The notes under the pieces: generated by a model | Database searches by the model: none | The model's input: the letters and a program-made list of their open reading frames with translations, nothing else | What the model was told of the DNA's origin: nothing | Translations under genes and position numbers: made by a program | Part shown: positions 26,687 through 35,221 of the stretch, piece after piece | Layout of the letters: each line of letters starts with the position of its first letter | Position numbering within the stretch: the stretch's first letter is position 1 | Assembly (NCBI GenBank): GCA_902801365.1 | Contig: CADCHY010000006.1 | Location: 62,001-126,000, forward strand | DNA from: an uncultured Succiniclasticum sp. | Lineage (GTDB): Bacteria > Bacillota > Negativicutes > Acidaminococcales > Acidaminococcaceae | Reading direction: 5' to 3' | DNA length: 64,000 nucleotides

Positions 26687-26947
26687 TTATTCGCACATCT
26701 CCGCCAGGTTCAGCGGTTTGCCCTGCTGCATCAGGTCAAACTCTTTTGTTGCCGGTATGGCCGATACGATTTTTAACGCGCCGTTTGTCTTGTCAATCCA
26801 GAAAGAAGCATGGTCTGTCCAGAGTTTCCCTCTGTTATGCTCCCGGAGAAAAATAAAATGGGTATCAATTTCATAACCGGCACTGACTAACGCGAAGGGT
26901 CCCATCCACTCTTTGGCAATTTCGTAAGCCTGTTTTGCTGTGATCAT
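26687..26947 (-). CDS. Small hypothetical protein
   Basis: An 86-residue soluble protein that I do not recognise (starts MITAKQAYEIAKEWMGP, contains THFIFLREHN and LWTDHASFWIDK). It looks like a compact alpha/beta domain. ATG 26947 has GAGG eight bases upstream. It lies 12 bases before the methyltransferase gene and is probably co-transcribed with it. Confidence 0.6.
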   Translation of the reverse strand: MITAKQAYEIAKEWMGPFALVSAGYEIDTHFIFLREHNRGKLWTDHASFWIDKTNGALKIVSAIPATKEFDLMQQGKPLNLAEMCE

Positions 26948-27033
26948 GATTACACCTCTCCTCTTCAACAAATCTTTTAATCAGCGTCACATTAAATAAT
27001 TATTTATATACGATAAGATTCTCCGGGTTCTTG

Positions 27034-27495
27034 TCATTCTGATTTAATCTGATGCTGTCCTCTTGCCAGGCAGCAGTAAACATTCTCTAAAATCATCGAG
27101 CAGCCGCTCACTTCCGCGGAGCTCATCACTTTTTTATGGTAAATCCGGCCGTCGTCGTATAAAAAATCCCAGATGGAACAAATGACATCCTCTTCTTCTT
27201 CCCGGTATGGAGAAAAAGATCCTTCTATCAGACGATATTGCCTGTGCGACAGCGGCCGCATCAGTTCCTGCTGTATTTCTTTCCCTGTTTCCAAAAAGTC
27301 CCGTCCGTTGTTTTCCGCAATCCGGATCCAATAAACCTGGTTCATTTTGAAAATGAAACCGAATTTATCCAATAAAAACTGATACAGTTTTTGTCTGTCC
27401 CCGGCGTCCAGCAACGTTTTTAATTCCTCAAAATTTTTAACGAACTCTTTGTCGTAATAGATTATGATATTTGTTTCCATAGGATGTCCATGCAT
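27034..27495 (-). CDS. Hypothetical protein
   Basis: A 153-residue protein of unknown function (contains NIIIYYDKEFVKNFEELK and YWIRIAENNGRDFLETG). It is acidic, with no signal peptide and no membrane segment. The start may be ATG 27495 or ATG 27480; neither has a strong ribosome site. It begins six bases after the stop of the upstream exported-protein gene, suggesting translational coupling. Confidence 0.55.
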   Translation of the reverse strand: MHGHPMETNIIIYYDKEFVKNFEELKTLLDAGDRQKLYQFLLDKFGFIFKMNQVYWIRIAENNGRDFLETGKEIQQELMRPLSHRQYRLIEGSFSPYREEEEDVICSIWDFLYDDGRIYHKKVMSSAEVSGCSMILENVYCCLARGQHQIKSE

Positions 27496-27501
27496 ATTAA
27501 A

Positions 27502-28017
27502 TCACTGTCCTTCTGCCGACAGCAACAAATCAAGCAGTTTATGATAGTAATCGATCTGCTTATCATTCAGTTCATCATCGGAGCGCATGGTAAGAGTCCA
27601 GCCGGCCCCGTTGTTTGCATCTTTGTAGGAAACGGAAAGGCTTACACTTGCAGCATCCAGTGCAAATAACGCACTTTTGCGAAAGGGCTTCCATTTAAAG
27701 ATTTTATACTCCTTGCCCAGTTCCTCCATCTTTTTTAACACATCTGCCGAAATGGTTTTGTCTACCGTTCTTTCCGGAGAACTATGCCAGTCTTTGCCGC
27801 TGCTTTTGTAGTTTGCTTCCGAATCACTGATGCGTGTCAGTTCAATGCGCTCGTATCCGCCTGTAGAACTGCCGGAACTGACGTATCCGCACCTTGTAAT
27901 ATAAGCTGTCTTTTCCTGTACCATATCTTTCCCGCCTTTGGCTTCTGCAATGCCGGAAAACAGAGGAAGGCATATTCCCAAACATAAAACTGCCATCAAA
28001 GCTTTTCTGATTCTCAT
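27502..28017 (-). CDS. Exported hypothetical protein
   Basis: A 171-residue protein with a signal peptide (RIRKALMAVLCLGICLPLFSGIAEA). The mature domain has alternating strands (ITRCGYVSSGS, VSLSVSYKDANNGAGWTLTM) and an acidic C-terminus. No family recognised. GAGGAGG precedes ATG 28017. It lies between a small hypothetical gene and the EamA transporter gene. Confidence 0.6.
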   Translation of the reverse strand: MRIRKALMAVLCLGICLPLFSGIAEAKGGKDMVQEKTAYITRCGYVSSGSSTGGYERIELTRISDSEANYKSSGKDWHSSPERTVDKTISADVLKKMEELGKEYKIFKWKPFRKSALFALDAASVSLSVSYKDANNGAGWTLTMRSDDELNDKQIDYYHKLLDLLLSAEGQ

Positions 28018-28047
28018 TCTTTTTCCTCCTCGCTGTTTATTTGTGGA

Positions 28048-28908
28048 TTAGTTTTTACCCAGTTCCCCAATGATTGCGCTGCCGATAATGAAAACAGCTC
28101 CCGCAATCTGCAGCATGGTCATGCTTTCGTTCAGCAGCCATGCGGAAAACAATAATGCCGATACCGGATCGATATAACTGATAAGTGCCACCGACTGGGC
28201 GGGCAGGCGCTGCATACCGGTAAAATAAAGAAAATAAGCCAGCCCCGTGTTCATAAGACCGATAATCAGAAGGTACGGAATATCGGCAGTCATCGGGTAA
28301 GATAAACCCGAAGCAAAAAGAACGTATAACAATACGACAACAAAGGCCACATCGAGTTCAACGGCGGCTGTCTGTAACCCGCCAGTGTTTCTGATGCGCT
28401 TGTTGAACACGATCAGGGCCGCATAAAACAGGGCCGAACCAATCGCCGTAAGCAGTCCTGTTATACTCAGTTTGCCGGCGGCAATACTTCCGGTAATACA
28501 CAGTAAACCGACTGCAACGATTATAACGGCAGTCAGTTTCCGTTTTGTCAGCTTTTCACGGAACAGCCAGGGTGAGAAGAGCAGCACCAACATGGGACCT
28601 GCATAATAAATCAGTGTTGCAAGGCTTACGTTCAGCATCCGGTACGCGGCAAACAGAGTCACCCAGTTCAGGCCAAGGGCGATGCCGCCTGCCAGAAGAT
28701 TGCCCAGTTCGGGTTTAATCCGGCTAAACGAAAAGTCTTTTTGCAGCAGGACCATTGCCGAAAGCACAAGCCCGCCAATCAGCGTCCTGACAAGAACAAT
28801 CTGGCTGCTCTGCAGCGAGATATGCGCCACCAGATATCCGTTTGTGCCAAACAACAGCATGGAAAGGATATACATGCCGTAAAAAATGCCTGCGTTTTTG
28901 TTGTTCAC
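28048..28908 (-). CDS. EamA/DMT family transporter
   Basis: An inner-membrane transporter of the drug/metabolite superfamily, 286 residues, with about ten membrane segments in two EamA repeats. The second repeat ends AQSVALISYIDPVSALLFSAW, a typical DMT signature. The substrate is unknown; such proteins often export amino acids or metabolites. Its start overlaps the stop of the upstream 122-residue gene by four bases. Confidence 0.85.
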   Translation of the reverse strand: MNNKNAGIFYGMYILSMLLFGTNGYLVAHISLQSSQIVLVRTLIGGLVLSAMVLLQKDFSFSRIKPELGNLLAGGIALGLNWVTLFAAYRMLNVSLATLIYYAGPMLVLLFSPWLFREKLTKRKLTAVIIVAVGLLCITGSIAAGKLSITGLLTAIGSALFYAALIVFNKRIRNTGGLQTAAVELDVAFVVVLLYVLFASGLSYPMTADIPYLLIIGLMNTGLAYFLYFTGMQRLPAQSVALISYIDPVSALLFSAWLLNESMTMLQIAGAVFIIGSAIIGELGKN

Positions 28909-29273
28909 TTTCCATCCCCTGACTCTTTCAATTCTTTAGCAGCCAGCGCGCCCTCTGCATAGCTGATATCCGTATCGTAAAGGGAATCTGCCGCGAAGGC
29001 TATCAAGGTACAAAATGATTTTGCGTCATATAGTTTTCCTGAATTTGAAGTAACCGTCTCACCTTTCGAAAACGCTTCAATTACATACGCCGGGTCAAAT
29101 GCGTTATGAATCACGGAGATAAGCCGCTCTCCCTCCCTGATATATGTACAGGGTTCATAGTGATGACAGGAAAGCTGATAGGTCTTTCCATCCACTGTAA
29201 GATACGGATTCTTGTCTTTCAGTCCTAACGTGTAGCGTTTATCTTTATAAACTATCATGTCTTTATTTAACAT
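28905..29273 (-). CDS. Small hypothetical protein coupled to the EamA gene
   Basis: A 122-residue soluble protein (starts MLNKDMIVYKDKRYTLG, contains YLTVDGKTYQLSCHHYEPCTYI). Unrecognised, though the layout suggests a strand-rich domain. I place the start at ATG 29273, which overlaps the last seven bases of the DUF3795 gene. The open frame extends further upstream, inside that gene. A ribosome site is not evident, so translation is likely coupled. Confidence 0.55.
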   Translation of the reverse strand: MLNKDMIVYKDKRYTLGLKDKNPYLTVDGKTYQLSCHHYEPCTYIREGERLISVIHNAFDPAYVIEAFSKGETVTSNSGKLYDAKSFCTLIAFAADSLYDTDISYAEGALAAKELKESGDGK

Positions 29274-29599
29274 TTTAAATTGCGCAGGGTTTCCCTGTTG
29301 TTGCCGATAATCATCCCGACTTTTTCGCAGGTTTCCAGTTGACTGCAGTCGCCGCATGTTTCATAACCCTTGCTCAGGCCGCATTGACGGATCTGGCAAA
29401 GGGAATCGCAATATGGCGTTTTTACTCCGTCCATGCGGCAACCCTCACAATTTATCATTTCCGGGGTTATTTCCGTATGATTCAGTTCAGACCATTCTTT
29501 TGCGATTTTCTTACGCAGTTCATTGTCATTATGTATCGTTGCCAGCCGGGCCTCACAGGTTTCGCAATCCAGCCCGCAACAGGCAATATACGTTTTCAT
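29267..29599 (-). CDS. DUF3795-like cysteine-rich protein
   Basis: A 110-residue soluble protein with many cysteines in pairs: CCGLDCETCEAR, CEGCRMDG, YCDSLCQIRQC, CGDCSQLETC. This matches the DUF3795 family, which is thought to bind zinc or another metal and has no known function. GGAGG lies seven bases before ATG 29599. It heads a three-gene unit with the 122-residue protein and the EamA transporter. Confidence 0.75.
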   Translation of the reverse strand: MKTYIACCGLDCETCEARLATIHNDNELRKKIAKEWSELNHTEITPEMINCEGCRMDGVKTPYCDSLCQIRQCGLSKGYETCGDCSQLETCEKVGMIIGNNRETLRNLKC

Positions 29600-29665
29600 T
29601 GCATAACCTCCGGAAACAGAAGCGACGTTTGCCAGCGATCCCCGCTGTAAAGAAATAACTCAGCT

Positions 29666-30439
29666 TTATCTGTATTTATCCAGTGTTGCATAATGCCGTT
29701 GGAATTCTGCCTGTAAATCCGGCCAGGCTTCGTCCCGCATGTTTGCGGCCTGTTCCGGTTCGGTGACAAAACGTTTCTGGCAGTTGAACATGCCATTGAT
29801 CATGTCCAGAGCCTGCAACATCTCTTTAACGGCCTGTGGAGGCAGTTTACTGTATTCAACATAGTTATACGTTTTGTCAAGTACATCCTGGTAATGATCG
29901 ATTTCTTTTAGTTTCCGTTCTTTGTCCAGATCTTTCGTGTAAAAGGGAGCTGCCGCATTAAGGCAATCGTAGAGCTTGTCAATTTGTACCATGCAGTCAG
30001 ATCCGGGAATGAATTTATCTTTTACTTCACTCCAGGAACCTACATAATTCCTGTGTACGTAAACGGGTACCCCGGAGTTCCGGCATTCCACTTTGAGCCA
30101 TTCGCCTGAATCCTCGTTTATCCGTACCGGTTCGCCAAAACGGAAGAAGCCTTCCGGCTTGAAATCGGTTCCGGGGCCGGAACGCATGAAAACTTCCCTG
30201 CCGGTAATATAGGTTTCGCCGGCCCACAACTCTTCCGCGGCATTGGTGAATTTCAGGGTCTCCCATTCCGCCTGGGCGGAAGCAACGCCGGGTTGCAGGA
30301 GCGGGATAACTGACCGGTAATACGGACTGTCGGAAGTCTGAGATGGCATAACTGTTTTATCAGCCATCAATCCGGCAGACAAAAAAGCAATCAGGGAGCA
30401 GGTTGTGATTACAGGCGAAAAATGTTTAAAATGATGCAT
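29666..30439 (-). CDS. Exported SH3-domain protein
   Basis: A 257-residue secreted protein. It has an N-terminal signal segment (ITTCSLIAFLSAGLMA) and a bacterial SH3b domain near residues 75-135 (VFMRSGPGTDFKPEGFFRFG, then WLKVECRNSGVPVYVHRNYVG). A helical C-terminal part follows (DHYQDVLDKTYNYVEY). SH3b domains usually bind cell-wall peptides. No catalytic domain is attached. AGAGGG precedes ATG 30439. It follows the zinc-ribbon gene after 35 bases. Confidence 0.7.
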   Translation of the reverse strand: MHHFKHFSPVITTCSLIAFLSAGLMADKTVMPSQTSDSPYYRSVIPLLQPGVASAQAEWETLKFTNAAEELWAGETYITGREVFMRSGPGTDFKPEGFFRFGEPVRINEDSGEWLKVECRNSGVPVYVHRNYVGSWSEVKDKFIPGSDCMVQIDKLYDCLNAAAPFYTKDLDKERKLKEIDHYQDVLDKTYNYVEYSKLPPQAVKEMLQALDMINGMFNCQKRFVTEPEQAANMRDEAWPDLQAEFQRHYATLDKYR

Positions 30440-30474
30440 TATGAAGCCCTCTCTTTTTGCAAACCTGATTATAT

Positions 30475-31677
30475 TTACCGCAACGTTTCATACAGAAAAT
30501 TTGGCTTTACATAGTTTACCTTTACCGGTTTGGAATGCATGGAACATTCCCCGGTCATATCGGTAAACTTGCCCGGCATCATTTCACAGCAATGTTCTTC
30601 CCCGTTCCGGCTGACGGACGCAACAGTCTTTCCGGTCTGGCCGTTGACCATGACGTTCATGCAAAGGCGCTTTTGTAAATCGCGATATTCCAGATAATAT
30701 ACAGGCATGGCAATGGTGCCGTTTTTATGTTTGATAAAATCATCGCCCCATTTAAGAATCCTGGGGCTTTTTACATCAAAGGTTTCGCTGATTTCTTCTG
30801 TAAGGCGTTTCGCAAGCAGGGCCTGTCGCAGTTCCAGCTCGTCGTTGTCATTCAGGGTTGCCATCAGGCGGACATCCCCTTCTACATATTCGGGGACGAA
30901 AGGACCCGCCTTTTCAAAATTCCAGGGCTGGAGGCGGTCAAACGTTTCCGCGTCCAGGCTGTTGAACAGGCTGACCCAGTTGAGCCATTCCACATAAAGC
31001 TTGGACCGGCTGCCGTTCATTGCAACTTCTAACAAAAACTTCCGGTCCCACAATCTTCCCGGTGCATAAACAGCCAGTAATTTTTTCTGTTGCAGCAGGG
31101 CGTTGACCGGGAAACCGCCCTGTTCCAGATTATATCGTTCCGCAAGCCTGCGGATATAAACTTCCGCCTGCTCCGGGGTAACTTCGTAAGGAAGACACTG
31201 ATCCGGCAGCATGCCTTCATATCCAATGATCCTTGCAACTTTGATATATCCGTGTTCTGCCGCATCCTCAAATGAGTATCTGCTTCCACAATACCGGCAT
31301 TCAAACATACTCATGACAGAGTTACCGTGGACGGGCGCTCCGCAGGCCGGACAGGCAAAGGAAAACTCTTTTTTGTTTTTGTAAGTTACAAACGCACGCC
31401 GGTCAAACAGCTGCACCAGTTCATCAAAGGTTCTCCACTTGCGTTTGGCAAGAAACTCTTCTTTAACGGACACAGGTGTCAGGATAGCCACACGCTTCAA
31501 ACTGAAATAACCTTCTTCCGTAAATTCCAGTTTTCGGTGATCATGCTTCATGCGTGACTGCTGCATCCCATAAGCTGACACATTGCCGCAGAACGGACAG
31601 CAAAACGCCTGCTTTGCCGGATTGGGATACATGGGAGCACCGCACACATTGCAGCGCAGAATGCCGACAGTAATCAT
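30475..31677 (-). CDS. Zinc-ribbon protein, distant paralogue of the membrane zinc-ribbon protein at 46809
   Basis: A 400-residue cytosolic protein. Two CxxC zinc ribbons lie near the N-terminus (CNVCGAPMY with CCPFCGNV) and a second pair near residue 105 (CPACGAPVHG with CRYCGSRY). Near the C-terminus the segment PVYYLEYRDLQ...VMVNGQTGKTVASV closely resembles PVYFIKAKYK...VMNGQTGRIAVST in the membrane protein at 46809-48497. No membrane segments are seen here. Function unknown. It begins six bases after the ahcY stop, so it is probably in the same transcript as the salvage genes. Confidence 0.75.
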   Translation of the reverse strand: MITVGILRCNVCGAPMYPNPAKQAFCCPFCGNVSAYGMQQSRMKHDHRKLEFTEEGYFSLKRVAILTPVSVKEEFLAKRKWRTFDELVQLFDRRAFVTYKNKKEFSFACPACGAPVHGNSVMSMFECRYCGSRYSFEDAAEHGYIKVARIIGYEGMLPDQCLPYEVTPEQAEVYIRRLAERYNLEQGGFPVNALLQQKKLLAVYAPGRLWDRKFLLEVAMNGSRSKLYVEWLNWVSLFNSLDAETFDRLQPWNFEKAGPFVPEYVEGDVRLMATLNDNDELELRQALLAKRLTEEISETFDVKSPRILKWGDDFIKHKNGTIAMPVYYLEYRDLQKRLCMNVMVNGQTGKTVASVSRNGEEHCCEMMPGKFTDMTGECSMHSKPVKVNYVKPNFLYETLR

Positions 31678-31683
31678 TTCATC

Positions 31684-32928
31684 TTATGCCTCATGAAGAT
31701 ATTTCCACTGCTCTTCACTCAACTTGTCTACATCAAAGCCCATGGCCCGTAATTTAATCGTTGCCACCTCTTCGTCAAGTTCCGCCGGCAGCAGGTACAG
31801 TTTGTTTTCCAGCTTGCCTTTGTTCTCCAGCACGTGGCGCATGGCCAGAAACTGCATGGCAAAGCTCAGGTCCATGACTTCCGCCGGATGTCCGTCGCCG
31901 CAGGCCAGATTTACCAGACGGCCCTCACCTAACAAATTCAGCTGATGACCGTTGGCCAGGGTGTATGCGGTAATATTCTGACGCGCTTCAAAGGGCGCTT
32001 TTACGCTCAGCGCTTCCAGGTCCGGTTTGTTGATCTCAACATCAAAATGTCCGGCATTGGCCAGCAGTACGCCGTCTTTCATCACTTCCATGTGTTCTTT
32101 GCGGATGACATCCTTGCAACCCGTAACGGTGACAAAGATATCGCCTTTCTTCGCGGCTTCCGCCATGGGAAGGGTTTCAAACCCGTCAAATACCGCTTCA
32201 ATGCCTTTGATGGGATCCACTTCCGTGACGATGACCCGGGCGCCCATGCCTTTGGCCCGCATAGCCACGCCTTTGCCGCACCAGCCGTAACCGGCAACCA
32301 CCACGGTCTTCCCTGCCACAATCAGGTTGCTGGTACGCATGATACCGTCCCACACACTCTGGCCGGTACCGTAGCGGTTGTCAAATAAATATTTGCAGTT
32401 GCTGTCGTTGACAGCAATCATGGGGAACGCAAGCTTCCCTGCTTCCGCCAATGCACGCAGACGGATCACGCCGGTGGTGGTCTCTTCGCTGCCGCCCCAC
32501 AGTTCCGGAATCAATTCCCGGCGCGTGGTGTGCAGTTTGTTCACGAGGTCGCCCCCGTCATCCACAATCAGCTGGGGATGGGTGTCCAGCGCTTTATCCA
32601 GATACATGTCATATTCTTCGTTGGTGCAGGCGTGGGTGGCGAACACAGTGACGCCGTTTGCCACCAGGGCAGCCGCCACATCGTCCTGTGTGGAAAGCGG
32701 ATTACTGCCGGTAACCGTCACGTTGGCGCCGCAGTTTTTCAGCGTCAGCGCCAGATAGGCAGTCTTGGCTTCCAGATGAATCGTGACCACCATGTTGATG
32801 CCTTTGAATAATTGGGTGGGCGCATACTTTTCGTTAAAGTAATTCAGCAAAGGCATGTGGCCTTTCACCCAGTCGATTTTTTTCTGGCCGCTTTCTGCCA
32901 GGCTGATGTCGCGGATTATGCTTTCCAT
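31684..32928 (-). CDS. ahcY: Adenosylhomocysteinase
   Basis: NAD-dependent enzyme that splits S-adenosylhomocysteine into adenosine and homocysteine. The 414 residues are of the shorter bacterial/archaeal type. Motifs: HLEAKTAYLALTLKNCGA, NDSNCKYLFDNRYGTGQS, and the NAD loop VVAGYGWCGKGVAMRA with TEVDP. The C-terminus ends QWKYLHEA. GGGAGG stands 10 bases before ATG 32928. The start overlaps the end of mtnA by 13 bases, tying both to one transcript. Confidence 0.95.
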   Translation of the reverse strand: MESIIRDISLAESGQKKIDWVKGHMPLLNYFNEKYAPTQLFKGINMVVTIHLEAKTAYLALTLKNCGANVTVTGSNPLSTQDDVAAALVANGVTVFATHACTNEEYDMYLDKALDTHPQLIVDDGGDLVNKLHTTRRELIPELWGGSEETTTGVIRLRALAEAGKLAFPMIAVNDSNCKYLFDNRYGTGQSVWDGIMRTSNLIVAGKTVVVAGYGWCGKGVAMRAKGMGARVIVTEVDPIKGIEAVFDGFETLPMAEAAKKGDIFVTVTGCKDVIRKEHMEVMKDGVLLANAGHFDVEINKPDLEALSVKAPFEARQNITAYTLANGHQLNLLGEGRLVNLACGDGHPAEVMDLSFAMQFLAMRHVLENKGKLENKLYLLPAELDEEVATIKLRAMGFDVDKLSEEQWKYLHEA

Positions 32929-34079
32929 GTAAAGAGTTCCTCCCTGAGTACTTTCGTTTTTAATTCTTTGATAGATTTGCTGAAGGGCGGGCGCAGTACG
33001 CCATATTCGGTGATGATGCCCGCAATCAGTCTGGCCGGCGTTACGTCGAAGGCCGGGTTAAACACGTTGACATTTTTCGGGGCAGAGACCTTGCCCTGAA
33101 AACTTCTCACCTCGTTTGCATTGCGTTCCTCGATGGGAATCTGTGTGCCATTTTTCAGTGAAAAGTCAAAGGTACTGGCCGGCGCCGCGATGTAAAAAGG
33201 AATGCCGTGGGCTTTGGCTGCAAGTGCTACGCCGTATGTGCCGATTTTGTTGGCTGTGTCTCCGTTGGCGGCGATACGGTCCGCCCCGGTAATGACGATA
33301 TTGATTCCTTTGGTTTTCATGGACCAGGCCGCCATGTTGTCTGTAATGGTGGTGACGGGAATGTTGTCTTCCAGCAGTTCCCAGGCTGTGAGGCGCGAGC
33401 CTTGCAACAGGGGCCGGGTTTCATCCGAATACACCATTTTTACTTTTCCCTGTTCATGGGCGGAACGGATTACGCCCAAAGCGGTTCCCCAGCCGCAGGT
33501 GGCCAACGCCCCAGCGTTGCAATGCGTTAAGATGACAGCATCTTCCGGCACGACTTCCGCGCCATACTCGCCCATCTTTCTGTTTTTGGCAATGTCCTGT
33601 TCATAAACTTTCACTGCTAACTTTTCCAGTTCCGCATCTGTCTGCGGCAGGTCCAGTCCCGCTTCCTTCATTTTGCAGGCGGCGTCGTACATCAGCTTCG
33701 TCGCCCAGAAAAGATTGACTGCGGTAGGACGAGACGCATCCAAATCGTTACGGGCCTGCAAAAACTTTTTCAGTAACTGCTGCTGCAACTTTTTAGCGGC
33801 ATGGTCATGACTTCCGTAAAGCATGGCAGCATAAGTTTGCAGCTGCATGTCAGAAACCGTATTTTTCGCAGCATATGTCTGCACTATCTTCCGCCAGGCC
33901 AGCACCATGGCGAACGCTGCCGCCGCCCCGATTGCCGGCGCGCCCCGCACTTCCAATTTTTGTATGGCTTTCCCCACACGCTGGTACGTGTCGCAGGAAA
34001 TCCATTCCACGCTGACGGGCAGCTTCGTCTGGTCAAGCAGAATCAGCTTCCCGTTTTCCCATTTCATTGTTTCAACCAT
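32916..34079 (-). CDS. mtnA: S-methyl-5-thioribose-1-phosphate isomerase
   Basis: Converts methylthioribose-1-phosphate (and, in DHAP-shunt organisms, 5-deoxyribose-1-phosphate) to the ribulose form. Family motifs are present: RGAPAIGAAAAF, LTHCNAGALATCGWGTALG (with the catalytic Cys) and TGADRIAANGDTANKIGT. At 387 residues it is of normal to slightly long size. ATG 34079 is chosen over TTG 34085, with GGGG seven bases upstream. The usual downstream genes for full methionine salvage (mtnB, mtnC, mtnD, mtnW) are not present in this window. Confidence 0.94.
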   Translation of the reverse strand: MVETMKWENGKLILLDQTKLPVSVEWISCDTYQRVGKAIQKLEVRGAPAIGAAAAFAMVLAWRKIVQTYAAKNTVSDMQLQTYAAMLYGSHDHAAKKLQQQLLKKFLQARNDLDASRPTAVNLFWATKLMYDAACKMKEAGLDLPQTDAELEKLAVKVYEQDIAKNRKMGEYGAEVVPEDAVILTHCNAGALATCGWGTALGVIRSAHEQGKVKMVYSDETRPLLQGSRLTAWELLEDNIPVTTITDNMAAWSMKTKGINIVITGADRIAANGDTANKIGTYGVALAAKAHGIPFYIAAPASTFDFSLKNGTQIPIEERNANEVRSFQGKVSAPKNVNVFNPAFDVTPARLIAGIITEYGVLRPPFSKSIKELKTKVLREELFTWKA

Positions 34080-34149
34080 GGCCAATCCCCATCTCTTCTA
34101 TACTTTGGCGTAACATGTCCCGCTGGACCTGCAGGAGCGTCACAACATT

Positions 34150-34962
34150 TTATTCTTTCTCCGGATACAATTTGAAACCACCGAAATCTTTCATGCAATG
34201 TTTGCACAGGCAGATATCTTTTACTTTTTTGTTGTAGCCGATGAAACCTAAAATCAGTTTCTCCATGTTCTTGATGCTCTGGGCCATGGCTTCCACCACT
34301 TCCTTGTGTGAGAGCGGCGTAGGCGAAATGCCGGCGCCCATGTTGGTGACGATGGCCACGTTGGTATAGCAGAGTTCCGCTTCACGGGCCAGCGCTGCTT
34401 CCTGCGCATTGGTCATACCGATGACGTCGCCGCCCAGCATAGCGTAGGCGCGCACCTCTGCTGCGGTTTCAAAACGGGGGCCGTCGGTGCAGACATAGCA
34501 GCCTTTTTCATGGAAGGTGATATCTGTCTTCTTTAAAATTGCAATGGCCTTCTGCCGCAGGGTTTCACAGTACGGGTTGGTGAAATCCGCATGGGCCACG
34601 CCGCGAATCGGATTATCGTAAAAGGTGCTGATACGGTTTTTGGTGAAGTCCATCAGCTGGTCGCAGACTACAAAGTGCCCCGCTTTCATGTCAGGGTTCA
34701 GGGAGCCGGTGGCAGATGTGGCAAACACCTCCGTGATGCCCAGGCTCTTCAGCGCCCAGATGTTGGCGCGGTAGTTGATCATGTGGGGCGCCACGGAATG
34801 ATCCACCCCGTGCCGGGACAGGAATGCTACCATGTTACCGCTCATCTCGCCGATGTTGCACAGTGCTTTGCCATAAGGCGTTTCAATGATTTTCGTTTCA
34901 AAGCCTTTCAGGGTATCGGGATTTTCGATACCGGTACCGCCGACAATACCGATTTTACGCAT
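34150..34962 (-). CDS. mtnP: Methylthioadenosine/methylthioinosine phosphorylase family protein
   Basis: Purine nucleoside phosphorylase of the MtnP family, 270 residues. It releases the base and leaves (methylthio)ribose-1-phosphate for MtnA. Motifs: GIVGGTGIENP, FLSRHGVDHSVAPH, NYRANIWALKSLG, ATSATGSLNP, TDGPRFETAAEVR and IGMTNAQEAALARE. At the purine site the sequence is VTNMGAG (Asn207), where adenosine-type MTAPs have an Asp (TDYDCW). In this superfamily Asn favours 6-oxopurines, hinting at methylthioinosine. The C-terminus carries Cys251, Cys253 and Cys256, an unusual tail. It lies 70 bases upstream of mtnA. Confidence 0.88.
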   Translation of the reverse strand: MRKIGIVGGTGIENPDTLKGFETKIIETPYGKALCNIGEMSGNMVAFLSRHGVDHSVAPHMINYRANIWALKSLGITEVFATSATGSLNPDMKAGHFVVCDQLMDFTKNRISTFYDNPIRGVAHADFTNPYCETLRQKAIAILKKTDITFHEKGCYVCTDGPRFETAAEVRAYAMLGGDVIGMTNAQEAALAREAELCYTNVAIVTNMGAGISPTPLSHKEVVEAMAQSIKNMEKLILGFIGYNKKVKDICLCKHCMKDFGGFKLYPEKE

Positions 34963-35044
34963 GCTGTTACCACCTTTCTTTCCTTTTATAATTTCTTATA
35001 TTGCTTATGTTGGTGCGTGCTTCCAGACAAATATCCATTAAAAA

Positions 35045-35215
35045 CTATACGGGGAACCAGCCCCCATCAACTTCCGTTTTGAACTGTTTACAAATTGCGA
35101 TTTTATCCTTCGCGGGAATTGTCGCCCATCCTTCTTTATAAGCCTGGCCAACTGTAAATGTTGTTCCCGCTGGCAATGCGCTGACACGCGACAGTAAAAG
35201 TTTGTAATAATCCAT
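35045..35215 (-). CDS. Small DUF1413-like protein (56 residues)
   Basis: A short gene starting six bases after the HAD phosphatase stop. The 56-residue product (MDYYKLLLSRVSALPAGTTF, then GWATIPAKDKIAICKQFK) has the layout of DUF1413-type small proteins: LPAGTTFTV, a W..IP step and a short basic tail. The family has no known function. The ribosome site is weak, with AAGGAAGG about 12 bases upstream, and translation may be coupled to the phosphatase gene. Confidence 0.5.
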   Translation of the reverse strand: MDYYKLLLSRVSALPAGTTFTVGQAYKEGWATIPAKDKIAICKQFKTEVDGGWFPV

Positions 35216-35221
35216 AACTGA

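Noticed and set aside
34963-35044. SAM or SAH riboswitch before mtnP
   Set aside because: The gap is only 82 bases and shows no conserved core or aptamer-like helices.
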